Counted from the stretch's first letter, positions 1-8,025 are shown. The stretch is DNA of 17,796 bases from CAZUTO01 sp964623085 (GCA_964623085.1 CAZUTO010000032.1:1-17796), one strand, 5' to 3'. Notes: generated by a model not told the origin, from the sequence alone. Program-made: numbers and translations.

Positions 1-2
1 GG

Positions 3-101
3 GTGAGAGATGATAGCAAACGTGCGTCGCTTATTGATTTCATCGACAAAATTGCTACTACTCATATGCTAGAAGCCCTAGTTTTACACAAATTGATTTA
101 A
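3..101 (+). CDS. 3' end of an unidentified gene, cut by the window edge
   Basis: One frame is open from the left edge to a TAA stop at 99-101 and gives about 32 residues ending in ATTHMLEALVLHKLI. The other two plus frames hit stops within the first dozen bases. The peptide looks like a helical protein C-terminus (mixed charged and hydrophobic residues). It is too short to assign to a family. A hairpin-like inverted repeat follows at 102-121 but lacks a T-run. It could be a chance open frame, so confidence is moderate to low. Confidence 0.4.
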   Translation: MRDDSKRASLIDFIDKIATTHMLEALVLHKLI

Positions 102-294
102 CCGACCCTCGTTGGGTTCGGGATCGAAAAGCGCGGTATTCTAACGAATAAGTACGGCGCTATACATTGTTGCTTTTGACGCCTATGAATGCTCCTTTAA
201 TTTCCACGTAGGCTATTTGGCGACTCTATCAGCCATCTCTATTGAACACAGGCTCCGAGTTGTGCATAGTCTTAAAAAATAGACTGGACAGATT

Positions 295-309
295 GGAGGT
301 ATCATCTTG
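295..309 (+). promoter_or_regulatory. Strong ribosome binding site deciding a TTG start
   Basis: GGAGG lies at about 295-299, seven bases ahead of the TTG at 307. No in-frame ATG lies close by, and the protein family begins at this point, so TTG is the best start. Confidence 0.7.
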
Positions 310-1275
310 GCCCTACCGAAAGTTCTTCAAGGCTTGCGAATTCCAGTTATTGGCAGCCCACTATTTCTAATCTCCAACCCAGATTTAGTGATCGCACAAT
401 GTAAGGCAGGTATCGTCGGTAGTTTTCCAGCGCTAAATGCCCGCCCGCAATCGTTGCTCGATGAGTGGCTTGATCGTATTACAACCGAGCTGGCGGAGCA
501 TACAGAAAAAAATCCAGATCGTCCCGCCGCGCCTTTTGCCGTCAATCAGATTGTGCATAAATCAAATGACCGGCTTTTAGAAGATCTAGCACTTTGCGAG
601 AAATACAAAGTGCCCATCATCATCACATCGCTCGGAGCGCGCGAAGATCTTAATGAGCGCGTCCACGCATACGGCGGTGTCGTATTGCATGACGTGATCA
701 ACGTGAAATTTGCAAAAAAGGCACTAGAGAAAGGCGCAGATGGCCTTATCGCTGTTTGTTCAGGAGCGGGTGGGCACGCTGGACGTCTTTCACCATTTGC
801 ATTAGTTCAGGAAATACGAACATTTTTCGACGGACCGCTCGCGCTTGCAGGCTCAATGGCCACCGGTGGGGCAGTTGCAGCCGCACAGGCACTGGGAGCA
901 GATTTTAGTTACATTGGTTCTGCGTTTATTTCCTGCGACGAAGCAAGGGCCGACGAAGCCTACAAAGACATGATAGTTGACTCTGCAGCAGAAGATATTG
1001 TCTACACGAATCTTATCACCGGTGTACATGGAAACTACCTCGCTCCGTCGCTACGCAACGCTGGGCTCGATCCCGACAATCTGCCGGAAAGCGATCCAAC
1101 GAAAATGGATTTCGGTGCAATTGATAGTAATAAATCAAAAGCTTGGAAAGATATCTGGGGCTGTGGCCAAGGCATCGGCGCTGTTGATAAAAAGATGTCC
1201 GCGGCAAACTACATAGATCAACTGGAACGCGAATACATTGCAACATGCGAAAAGCTCAGTAATAGCTTGAACTAA
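307..1275 (+). CDS. Nitronate monooxygenase family flavoprotein (2-nitropropane dioxygenase-like)
   Basis: The 322-residue protein is an FMN-dependent TIM-barrel enzyme of the nitronate monooxygenase family. Members oxidise alkyl nitronates such as propionate 3-nitronate, although many paralogues have unknown substrates. The sequence shows the family's opening (PVIGSPLFLISNPDLVIA, about residues 13-30). It also has GAGGHAGR at 153-160, where the histidine corresponds to the catalytic base, and a phosphate-binding segment AGSMATGGAVAAAQALGAD at about 181-199 followed by YIGSAF. Length is normal. The start is TTG with a strong Shine-Dalgarno. It stands alone: 206 bp of non-coding DNA follow before the next gene. 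The family call is firm; the physiological substrate cannot be read from sequence. Confidence 0.9.
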   Translation: MALPKVLQGLRIPVIGSPLFLISNPDLVIAQCKAGIVGSFPALNARPQSLLDEWLDRITTELAEHTEKNPDRPAAPFAVNQIVHKSNDRLLEDLALCEKYKVPIIITSLGAREDLNERVHAYGGVVLHDVINVKFAKKALEKGADGLIAVCSGAGGHAGRLSPFALVQEIRTFFDGPLALAGSMATGGAVAAAQALGADFSYIGSAFISCDEARADEAYKDMIVDSAAEDIVYTNLITGVHGNYLAPSLRNAGLDPDNLPESDPTKMDFGAIDSNKSKAWKDIWGCGQGIGAVDKKMSAANYIDQLEREYIATCEKLSNSLN

Positions 1276-1481
1276 TGCAGTGACTACTCTGTCACAAATT
1301 CACTAATATGGAGAATTGTTTGATAATGCCTACAAGGACGAAAAAGCACGAATAACGGGCTCAAAGAGCGGTTTATACCAACTCCATTAAATACACGTAA
1401 GACGCCCAACCTTCTCGCACACAGCCTGTCTGAACTAGTACAATAACCCCATAAACTCGTTTAGTACGGAGATATTACAAA

Positions 1482-1874
1482 ATGAAAGCCAAACTCATGC
1501 TTCTTTCTACTCTACTACTTCCGACCTTGGCCTTTGCCTCGGGTGGTTATAGTGGAAGCACCAGCACATTTTCATCAAGTGCGCCTGCTCCACAGCCAGT
1601 TGATCAAGCCTATGAATACGGTAAGGCTCTCTACAATGGCAAAACTGATGAAATCGCTGATGTAGATTTCTGCGTTCAGGACGAAGAGAAACAAGTCAAA
1701 ATTAAGAGCTCAAGCTTGAAAGCCTACAAAGGCGGTTCTTATGATGACCTAGCTCAGAATCTCTATAACTGTGACGATCCTCAGCAGAATCTTCTTGCAG
1801 TTGCTGATCAGTCTCAAGCGACTTATATCGTTTATTACTTAGATCAACGCTACAACCTTGATCTAGATCAATAG
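1482..1874 (+). CDS. Small exported protein of unknown function
   Basis: The 130-residue product begins with a clear Sec signal peptide: a lysine-containing N-region, a leucine-rich core, and a probable cleavage after AFA near residue 19. The mature part starts with a Gly/Ser/Thr-rich stretch, then a segment YEYGKALYNGK, then two cysteines (in FCVQDEEK and YNCDDP) that could form a disulfide in the periplasm. The C-terminal helix TYIVYYLDQRYNL is aromatic-rich. A GGAG motif at 1468-1471 supports the ATG start. The gene is monocistronic, closed by the terminator at 1920-1949. I do not recognise a family. The YxxGKxLYxGK and cysteine spacing faintly recalls c-type cytochromes, but there is no CxxCH, so no heme role is proposed. 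Confidence 0.8.
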   Translation: MKAKLMLLSTLLLPTLAFASGGYSGSTSTFSSSAPAPQPVDQAYEYGKALYNGKTDEIADVDFCVQDEEKQVKIKSSSLKAYKGGSYDDLAQNLYNCDDPQQNLLAVADQSQATYIVYYLDQRYNLDLDQ

Positions 1875-1919
1875 TAAATAGTACTAAAAGCTCATTTCTA
1901 TAGAGCGCTATTAAAGTAC

Positions 1920-1949
1920 AAAAACGCCCACTTTATAGTGGGCGTTTTT
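1920..1949. terminator. Bidirectional intrinsic terminator
   Basis: A perfect 13-bp stem (1920-1932 with 1937-1949) has a 4-base loop. Its GC core is GCCCAC/GTGGGC and it has an A5 run on one side and a T5 run on the other, so it can end transcription on both strands. It lies between the convergent exported-protein gene and the glycosyltransferase gene. Confidence 0.9.
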
Positions 1950-2005
1950 GTTTCTGCGATTTGTTCGCTACAGCCCTTCTATCCGCGACCGCTCTATTCT
2001 ACTCC

Positions 2006-3319
2006 CTACTCCGCAGGCCCTAATTTAGCGTCACCGGATTGATTGTATCGCCAAATATCCCAAGTAAATGCTAACGCGATTATCAAAAACTCAATAACCA
2101 AGAAGGCAACCGGTTGTTGATACGGCTCTAAGCCGGAACCCGGCAGGTTGAGTCCTATTCCATAAGCTAGCAAGAGACTAACTGACGCAGCCCATGCGGT
2201 TGCTGAGGGATATATGACAGCAAATGGCAACAGCCAAACCATGTACCAGGCATTAAACGCCGGAATGCAGAGGAAAAATAAACCAAAGATCCAGTCGCCA
2301 CGGAAATGAAGGTTCCTACCAAAGTCTGACTTAATCCAATAAGCAAACCACAGAATAGCAAAAAGGCCGACGAGCGCGAGTTTGATTAAATCGACTGACA
2401 ACCATTGCCAAAAAAAGAAATAGAGTGGCGCATTAAAAAGCCAAGTTTCAGCCATCACCACCAGTCCTTCGGGTCGCCAAGCTTCTAAAATCCCAAACGG
2501 TAGCGCTACTAATACGGCTGTCAACGCAAAAACTAACCAAGCACGAAACCGCAAACCAAGTAAAAACGGGACAAGGACGAGCGCAAACACTTTTGTGGCG
2601 GCTGCCAGTGCGAGCAACACCGCCGCCTCAAACCATTTGTCTCGTTTCAATAGTAGTAGCGCCCCAAGAGCCATGGCGATACCCATCACATCAGGATGCG
2701 CAGTAAACGCAAATTCCTTAATCATCAGTGGCGACCACGCGTACAGCAACACCCAGTTTGGCTTAGCTAACCTCAGCAACATGCACACAATTGCTATGTC
2801 CGCTAAGCCAAAAATCAGTTGCAAGGGCCACACACTTCCTGGTGCAATCAAGTAAGCCAAACCAAAGATCCATTGGCAGACTGGACCATATATGGTCGCG
2901 ACATGGGGGTAATTAATCTGGCCTAGAATATCTTCGAATTTTTCATCGAGCAGCTCGGTACCAAAAAACTCGGCTGGCGCGATACCATAAGGATTACCCG
3001 TCTCCACCAACATGCGGCCATCCCAGAGATAGCGAAAAAAGTCGTCTTCGAAGATCGGCAATCCAAACAATGCAATCAACCGGAAGAGCACCGCAAAAGC
3101 CAACAAAATCGGGATAGATACCTGAAGTTGCTTCCTTTGATACATAACAGCCACGGCAATCGTGAGCAAAGCGCATCCAGCCGTCGGGACTAAAAAACTA
3201 GCTAGGTCAGGTTGATCAAAATCTCGAGTACTGAAAGCGAGATAGCCATAAGCCAATGCACTGCAGATTCCCACAAAGACCAACGCTATTTGCTCTACTG
3301 TATGTATCTCGGATCGCAT
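2006..3319 (-). CDS. GT-C type integral membrane glycosyltransferase (GT87/mannosyltransferase-like)
   Basis: The 437-residue protein is strongly hydrophobic, with many predicted transmembrane helices along its length. After the early helices comes an acidic loop with EDDFFRYLWDGR at residues 91-102, followed by NPYG and a YPHVATIYGP segment. This arrangement is typical of GT-C fold transferases, which use polyprenyl-phosphate sugars as donors and act on the outer face of the inner membrane; the first loop carries the catalytic acidic residues. It ends at the shared terminator with the exported-protein gene and is divergent from the GT2 gene 164 bp away. The acceptor is unknown: a glycolipid, polysaccharide or protein are all possible. 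GT-C membership is well supported; the exact CAZy family is not. Confidence 0.78.
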   Translation of the reverse strand: MRSEIHTVEQIALVFVGICSALAYGYLAFSTRDFDQPDLASFLVPTAGCALLTIAVAVMYQRKQLQVSIPILLAFAVLFRLIALFGLPIFEDDFFRYLWDGRMLVETGNPYGIAPAEFFGTELLDEKFEDILGQINYPHVATIYGPVCQWIFGLAYLIAPGSVWPLQLIFGLADIAIVCMLLRLAKPNWVLLYAWSPLMIKEFAFTAHPDVMGIAMALGALLLLKRDKWFEAAVLLALAAATKVFALVLVPFLLGLRFRAWLVFALTAVLVALPFGILEAWRPEGLVVMAETWLFNAPLYFFFWQWLSVDLIKLALVGLFAILWFAYWIKSDFGRNLHFRGDWIFGLFFLCIPAFNAWYMVWLLPFAVIYPSATAWAASVSLLLAYGIGLNLPGSGLEPYQQPVAFLVIEFLIIALAFTWDIWRYNQSGDAKLGPAE

Positions 3320-3483
3320 AACTATCCATTTAACCTTTTTCTATATACCCGCGCCATTTCGGTTGTCATTTCGCAAAGTGACAATAAATTCAGATCCACA
3401 ACAAATGGTTCGCCCAAGGGTCTGAACATGTAATGATAAACAAAAGTATTGGCAGCAAAGTCACTCATTGGAGCTCTTGAGCC
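3320..3483. promoter_or_regulatory. Divergent intergenic region between the two glycosyltransferase genes
   Basis: These 164 bp separate the starts of the GT-C and GT2 genes and should hold both promoters. I could not identify confident -35/-10 pairs by eye. GGAG at 3470-3473 is the probable ribosome binding site of the GT2 gene. Confidence 0.45.
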
Positions 3484-4278
3484 ATGTATCTTGATAAAAC
3501 GATTGCGGTAGTGATTCCCGCACTCAATGAAGAACTAAGCATCGGCACGGTCGTCAACGATCTCATGGCCCTTAGAGATGATACAGGTGCGGGCGCACTA
3601 ATCGATGATATTGTCGTTTGTGATAATGGATCAACAGATTCCACAGCAACCATTGCACGCTCTGCTGGCGCGCGTGTTGTTCAAGAATCTAAGCCTGGAT
3701 ACGGTGCCGCTTGCCTAGCCGGAATCGCTGCGCTAAACCCTATCGATATTGTTGTGTTTGTCGATGCAGATAACTCTGCAGTGATAGAAGAACTGCCGTA
3801 TATGGTATCAAAAATACCGCAAGGTGCTGACTTGGTCATTGGCTCTCGGTCAGCGGGCAATCAGATAAAAGGGGCGCTCACGACTCAACAGCGTTTCGGC
3901 AACTGGCTTGCGAGCCTCCTTATTAGAAAACTCTGGAACCACCCTATTACTGATCTCGGTCCTTTTAGAACCATAAGTTTCGATGCATTGCGCGAGCTGC
4001 AGATGCAAGATCAAGCCTTTGGTTGGACAGTGGAAATGCAAGTAAAGGCCATACAACGGCAAATGAATGTCGTCGAAGTGCCTGTGACGACAAACAAGCG
4101 TATTGGCCGATCAAAAATAAGCGGCACTCTTTTAGGAACAATAGGTGCCGCCGTCGGAATCTTTGGTATGATTTTTCGTCTATATCGTGAAGAAAAACAA
4201 AATCGCCCCGCGGCTTATTTGTCGAGCAAATCAGCAGAAAAAACTGGCTTCAATTTAAAAGAAGAAAATACGCTCTGA
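3484..4278 (+). CDS. GT2 family glycosyltransferase, polyprenyl-phosphate sugar synthase-like
   Basis: The 264-residue protein has a GT-A fold of family 2, in the dolichyl-phosphate mannose/glucose synthase-like group. Visible motifs are IPALNEE (11-17), DNGSTD (47-52) and the nucleotide- and metal-binding DAD in VFVDADN (about 92-97). Further along are the GSR segment and a TDLGPFRTIS stretch typical of this subgroup. A hydrophobic stretch near 213-240 (SGTLLGTIGAAVGIFGMIF) probably associates with the inner membrane without full TM tails. The expected reaction is transfer of a sugar from a nucleotide sugar to polyprenyl phosphate on the cytoplasmic face. The DUF547 gene starts 42 bp downstream on the same strand, so they are probably co-transcribed. 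Which sugar is used is not visible. Confidence 0.85.
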   Translation: MYLDKTIAVVIPALNEELSIGTVVNDLMALRDDTGAGALIDDIVVCDNGSTDSTATIARSAGARVVQESKPGYGAACLAGIAALNPIDIVVFVDADNSAVIEELPYMVSKIPQGADLVIGSRSAGNQIKGALTTQQRFGNWLASLLIRKLWNHPITDLGPFRTISFDALRELQMQDQAFGWTVEMQVKAIQRQMNVVEVPVTTNKRIGRSKISGTLLGTIGAAVGIFGMIFRLYREEKQNRPAAYLSSKSAEKTGFNLKEENTL

Positions 4279-4320
4279 CAACAACGCGGCTATGACTTCA
4301 AAAACCATATTTTAAAAACT

Positions 4321-5160
4321 ATGTCTCGAGAACTATTAAGGGTAATTGGCGCAGGAACTTTTACGATAATCGGTCTAGCGATCGCGGCCTATTTTATTTT
4401 TGGGGGCGCCCCCCAACCCGAAGCAGATCAATTTTGGGATGTGAGTGCTGAAGGCAACACTGCGGTGATTGATCACAGCGACTGGCAATACTTGCTTGAA
4501 GAATACGTCATCTCCGATGATCCTAGCGGCGTTAATCTTGTGGATTACCAAAATCTGCTAGAGGACGATAAAGCAGTACTTGATCGTTACATTGATCAGC
4601 TCTCTAGCATTGACCCGCGTACTTATAATCGCGCCGAACAACACGCCTATTGGATTAATCTCTACAACGCACTAACTGTTCAGCTCATCATCGAAAACTA
4701 CCCCGCAGAATCCATCACAAAACTCGGCGCCTCCCCGCTTTCATTCGGCCCCTGGGACGACAATATTATTACGCTAGCCGAGACAGAGCTGTCTCTTAAT
4801 GACATAGAACACGGAATACTCAGACCACTTTGGAACGATTATCGTGTTCATTTTGCTGTGAATTGCGCCAGCATAGGCTGTCCCAACTTACAGGCTATGG
4901 CCTTTACAGCAGACAATAGCGAAGCACTGCTCGATCAAGCTGCGGGGGAGTATTTGGCCCACCCAAGAGGCGCGCGCTTTGAAGACGGGACACTCATCCT
5001 TTCAAGTATCTTTGATTGGTATGGCATTGATTTCGGTGACGATCAGGGACAGGTGCTTGAAACCTTATCTCAGCATGCACCTAGCGCGATCGCCAATGAA
5101 CTGGCCGAATACGCAGACGATATCACCTACGAATACAACTGGCAGCTCAACGATTTTTAA
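4321..5160 (+). CDS. DUF547 domain protein with N-terminal membrane anchor
   Basis: The 279-residue protein has a single hydrophobic segment at about residues 7-29 (an uncleaved anchor or signal), then an acidic linker and a DUF547 domain. Diagnostic stretches are RAEQHAYWINLYNALTVQLI, SPLSFGPWDD, LSLNDIEHGILRPLW and HFAVNCASIGCPNL, the last carrying two conserved cysteines. The domain should face the periplasm. DUF547 has no settled biochemical function, so none is proposed. There is no clear Shine-Dalgarno ahead of the ATG at 4321 (the preceding bases are A/T-rich), so translation may be weak or coupled to the GT2 gene 42 bp upstream. Family call is firm. Confidence 0.85.
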   Translation: MSRELLRVIGAGTFTIIGLAIAAYFIFGGAPQPEADQFWDVSAEGNTAVIDHSDWQYLLEEYVISDDPSGVNLVDYQNLLEDDKAVLDRYIDQLSSIDPRTYNRAEQHAYWINLYNALTVQLIIENYPAESITKLGASPLSFGPWDDNIITLAETELSLNDIEHGILRPLWNDYRVHFAVNCASIGCPNLQAMAFTADNSEALLDQAAGEYLAHPRGARFEDGTLILSSIFDWYGIDFGDDQGQVLETLSQHAPSAIANELAEYADDITYEYNWQLNDF

Positions 5161-5292
5161 AATCTAGGTTTGCACCACGCTCGACATTAATCATCAAACG
5201 CCAACAAAAAGAGATGCGAGAATTATGTCGTGAAGTCTTTCTATGGCTATTGAAATTCGCTCAAAGCTTCGCTTTATATCAGTCTAAATAAG
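5161..5292. other. Convergent intergenic spacer
   Basis: This spacer lies between the 3' ends of the DUF547 gene and the ArsR-type gene. Only a short AAAGC-TTC-GCTTT hairpin at 5263-5275 is visible; it is too small and lacks a proper T-run, so I do not call a terminator. Confidence 0.4.
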
Positions 5293-5586
5293 CTAGGCAG
5301 CATCGACTGTTGCTTGGTCAAGCAATTCGATCACACGCTTATCTGAAATATGGTAGAACAGATGCCTATGCTCTCTGCGACAACCAACTACACCGTTGCT
5401 TTTCAGCTTCGTCAGATGGTTTGACAGTGCGGTTGGCGTAATCGCAATTTGTTCCAATATTTGGCCGACATTAAGCTCGCCTGAACCAAGCACCTGTAAT
5501 ATTTGTACTCTATAAGGGTTTGCCAATATTCCAAAAAGATCTGCCATCTTTACTGCTTCTTGCTCAATGGTGTTTGACTGTCGCAT
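5293..5586 (-). CDS. ArsR/SmtB-family winged-helix transcriptional regulator, no canonical metal site
   Basis: The 97-residue protein is a compact winged-helix repressor-type regulator. The pattern LFGILANPYRVQILQVLGSGELNVGQI is the family's opening helices. TPTALSNHLTKLKSNGVV (about 50-67) is the recognition helix region, and REHRHLFYHISD is the wing. Metal-sensing members carry ELCVCDL in the third helix; here that position reads ELNVGQI (37-43) with no cysteine. The only cysteine is C69 after the recognition helix. It therefore probably senses something other than arsenite through the classical site, or a redox state, or acts constitutively. The start at 5586 is the first ATG; an internal ATG at residue 14 (MADLFGIL) is an alternative. 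Targets are unknown; self-regulation is usual in the family. Confidence 0.85.
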   Translation of the reverse strand: MRQSNTIEQEAVKMADLFGILANPYRVQILQVLGSGELNVGQILEQIAITPTALSNHLTKLKSNGVVGCRREHRHLFYHISDKRVIELLDQATVDAA

Positions 5587-5878
5587 ATAAATGTTCCGGG
5601 TCCTATTTTGGTCTTTCTATTAGTCAATCCCACTGAAGTACAAGAGCAATGGGCGGTTTGCGAGTGCTTATCTATACAATTAACGATTTAGTTCCCTATG
5701 CGATAAAAAGCAGATAAACCGAAGCGTCAATAATCACGCACAATACTGCCGAAAACTACGTTTCCTTTCAAGGCTGCTGATCCGATTATGTGTAATTGTT
5801 AACAGGTTAACAACGGACAGAGTCAATTTACAGAAACAATTAGCGTTTCTTACAAAAAATATGGGTGGGTTTCGAGAT
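5587..5878. other. 292-bp non-coding region between the ArsR-type gene and tgt
   Basis: No gene is seen on either strand. It should contain the promoter of the ArsR-type gene at its left end and the end of the queA-tgt transcript at its right end. It contains a perfect 18-bp palindrome at 5796-5813 and a weaker AGAAAC/GTTTCT hairpin at 5832-5850 without a T-run. Confidence 0.5.
5796..5813. promoter_or_regulatory. 18-bp perfect palindrome, possible operator
   Basis: TTGTTAAC-AG-GTTAACAA: two 8-bp arms around a 2-bp spacer. It is AT-rich and without a T-run, which suits a dimeric regulator's binding site better than a terminator. It lies about 210 bp upstream of the ArsR-type gene start and 66 bp beyond the tgt stop. 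Its binding protein is unknown. Confidence 0.45.
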
Positions 5879-6979
5879 TTAACAATACCTTACTATCAAT
5901 TTGTGTAGTGTATTCTCCGTAATTGCCTCTCTGACTTCACGCATTACTTTTTGATAAAAGGTTAGGTTATGAATGGTATTAAGCTGTGCACCTAGCATCT
6001 CCTTCGTCTTATCTAAATGATGAAGATAAGCCCGCGTAAAATTCTCACAGCTGTAACAACCGCATTCTGGGTCGAGCGCGGTATTGTCGGTTTTGTAGCG
6101 CGCATTTCTGATTTTAATCACGCCTTGCGATGTAAAGAGGTGGCCATTACGGGCATTGCGGGTCGGCATCACGCAATCAAACATATCCACCCCTCGGGCC
6201 GCCGCTTGAACAAGATCACTCGGTGTCCCTACACCCATAAGATAACGAGGCTGATCTTTTGGCATTTGTTGAGGCAGATACTCAAGCACGCGCAGCATTT
6301 CTTCTTTCGGTTCTCCTACAGACAGTCCGCCAATGGCATAACCATCAAAGCCAATTTCCGTTAAAGCCTCTAGCGAATCTAATCGCAAATCCTTATACAT
6401 ACTGCCCTGCACAATACCAAAAAGCGCAGATTGGCTATCTCCATGCGCAGACTTACTTCGCCGTGCCCAGCGCATAGAAAGCTCCATAGAGGCCTTTGCA
6501 TCCTCCCAGCTGGCCGGATATGGGGTACATTCGTCAAATGCCATGACGACATCGGAACCAAGCTTAGCCTGCACTTCCATGGACTTTTCTGGGTCAAGAA
6601 ATATGGGACTGCCATCAATGGGTGACTGGAAGGCCACCCCCTCTTCTGTCACCTTACGCAAGTCACCTAGGCTAAAAACCTGAAAGCCACCAGAATCGGT
6701 CAATATCGGTTTATCCCAATTCATAAATCCGTGTAAGTTCACGTGTTGTTCGATCACATCGGTCCCTGGTCGCAACATCAAATGAAAGGTGTTACCAAGG
6801 ACGATCTCGGCACCAGTTGACAAAATATCTCGCGGCAACATCCCTTTTACTGTGCCATAGGTACCCACCGGCATAAACGCAGGTGTTTCGATGGTGCCAC
6901 GTGAAAAACGCAGCTGGCCGCGACGTGCTTCACCATCTGTGGCACTGACACTAAACGACATATCACAGCTTCTACTCAT
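5879..6979 (-). CDS. tgt: Queuine/preQ1 tRNA-guanine transglycosylase
   Basis: The 366-residue enzyme exchanges guanine-34 for preQ1 in tRNAs with GUN anticodons (Asp, Asn, His, Tyr). The sequence shows TDSGGFQVFSLG from residue 94 (general acid-base aspartate D95) and the nucleophile D268 in MFDCVMPTRNARNGHLF. The zinc site is C306, C308, C311 in CGCYSC, with H337. Length is close to the usual 370-380. The ATG overlaps the queA stop as ATGA (6976-6979), so the two are translationally coupled. An AAGGA lies ahead of this start. A second in-frame ATG six codons in (MSFSVS) is an alternative start. It acts with QueA in the cytoplasm. No clear terminator follows. Confidence 0.97.
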   Translation of the reverse strand: MSRSCDMSFSVSATDGEARRGQLRFSRGTIETPAFMPVGTYGTVKGMLPRDILSTGAEIVLGNTFHLMLRPGTDVIEQHVNLHGFMNWDKPILTDSGGFQVFSLGDLRKVTEEGVAFQSPIDGSPIFLDPEKSMEVQAKLGSDVVMAFDECTPYPASWEDAKASMELSMRWARRSKSAHGDSQSALFGIVQGSMYKDLRLDSLEALTEIGFDGYAIGGLSVGEPKEEMLRVLEYLPQQMPKDQPRYLMGVGTPSDLVQAAARGVDMFDCVMPTRNARNGHLFTSQGVIKIRNARYKTDNTALDPECGCYSCENFTRAYLHHLDKTKEMLGAQLNTIHNLTFYQKVMREVREAITENTLHKLIVRYC

Positions 6980-8025
6980 TGCGGAAGATCCTTATGTGCA
7001 ACCTGATTGCGTTCGAGAAACATGGCGTCACCATAACTAAAAAATCGATAGCGCATTTTAATTGCCGCATCATAAGCTGCCTTTATTCTTTGGTAACCAC
7101 TAAACGCGCTCACTAGCATTAATAGCGTCGATTCCGGTAAATGAAAGTTAGTGATAAGTGCATCCACAACCCGAAACTGATAGCCGGGGCGGATAAAAAT
7201 ATCGGTTTCGCCGGCAAAGGGCTGAACGATGCCTGAATCTGAGTCAGCCGCACTTTCTAATGTGCGCATAGCGGTGGTTCCCACAGTAATGACGCGTCCG
7301 CCACAGGCCTTGGTGCGCTTAATCTGGTCACAAACCTCTGCGCTTATCTCAATCCACTCTGAATGCATCTTATGATCGCGAACATCATCCGCTCTGATAG
7401 GCTGAAAAGTGCCTGACCCAACATGCAAGGTAATCTCTGCCGTGTTAACGCCAGCCTTTTGAATTCGGTCAATCAATTCACGATCAAAATGTAACCCCGC
7501 TGTCGGCGCCGCGACCGCACCGAGGTTTTTAGCGTAGACCGTCTGGTACCTTTCTAGATCCTCTGGTTCGTCTTCCCTATCGATATAAGGCGGCAAAGGG
7601 ATATGGCCCAACCTATCCATCAAACCTATCCATGATTCTCCTGCCTCTAGCAGGAAAAAGGATTCCTCACGCCGCACAACCTGAACAAGGGTTTCGTCAT
7701 CTAAAATCAATTGAGATTCTGGCTTAGGCGACTTACTCGAGCGCACTTGAGCCAATACTCGGTTATCTTCAAGTACGCGCTCCACAAGAATTTCGATCGC
7801 CCCACCCGATGCCTTGCGCCCATAAAGTCGGGCAGGCACCACCTTTGTGTTGTTGAACACTAAAAGATCCGCAGGTTTGAGATAGTCCAAGCATTCGCTA
7901 AAACCAGTGTGAACGAACTCACCAGATTCAGGAACAACTAACAACCGACTGGCACTCCGCTCGGCACTCGGATGCCGTGCAATCAGCTCAGGCGGTAAAT
8001 CGTAGTGAAAGGAAGATTTCAGCAC
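6976..8025 (-). CDS. queA: S-adenosylmethionine:tRNA ribosyltransferase-isomerase
   Basis: The 349-residue QueA transfers and isomerises the ribose of SAM onto preQ1 in tRNA, giving epoxyqueuosine. Family landmarks are FHYDLPPELIARHP at the N-terminus, LLVFNNTKVVPARLYGRK, the strongly conserved AAPTAGLHFD, LHVGSGTFQPI, GTTAMRTLE and TNFHLPESTLLMLVSAF. Length is normal. The start codon is GTG at 8025 with little Shine-Dalgarno; it is chosen because family alignment begins here and upstream codons are not conserved-looking. It lies 97 bp downstream of pnp, separated by the pnp terminator, so queA-tgt probably has its own promoter in 8026-8070, which I could not pinpoint. The usual downstream partners yajC-secD-secF are absent here. 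Confidence 0.97.
   Translation of the reverse strand: MLKSSFHYDLPPELIARHPSAERSASRLLVVPESGEFVHTGFSECLDYLKPADLLVFNNTKVVPARLYGRKASGGAIEILVERVLEDNRVLAQVRSSKSPKPESQLILDDETLVQVVRREESFFLLEAGESWIGLMDRLGHIPLPPYIDREDEPEDLERYQTVYAKNLGAVAAPTAGLHFDRELIDRIQKAGVNTAEITLHVGSGTFQPIRADDVRDHKMHSEWIEISAEVCDQIKRTKACGGRVITVGTTAMRTLESAADSDSGIVQPFAGETDIFIRPGYQFRVVDALITNFHLPESTLLMLVSAFSGYQRIKAAYDAAIKMRYRFFSYGDAMFLERNQVAHKDLPQ

Noticed and set aside
176..203. Possible promoter of the nitronate monooxygenase gene (TTGACG with TAATTT)
   Set aside because: The -10 match is poor and it lies about 100 bp from the start; not enough to call.
6017..6364. 115-codon plus-strand open frame inside tgt
   Set aside because: It is wholly antisense to a fully conserved tgt sequence and shows no domain.
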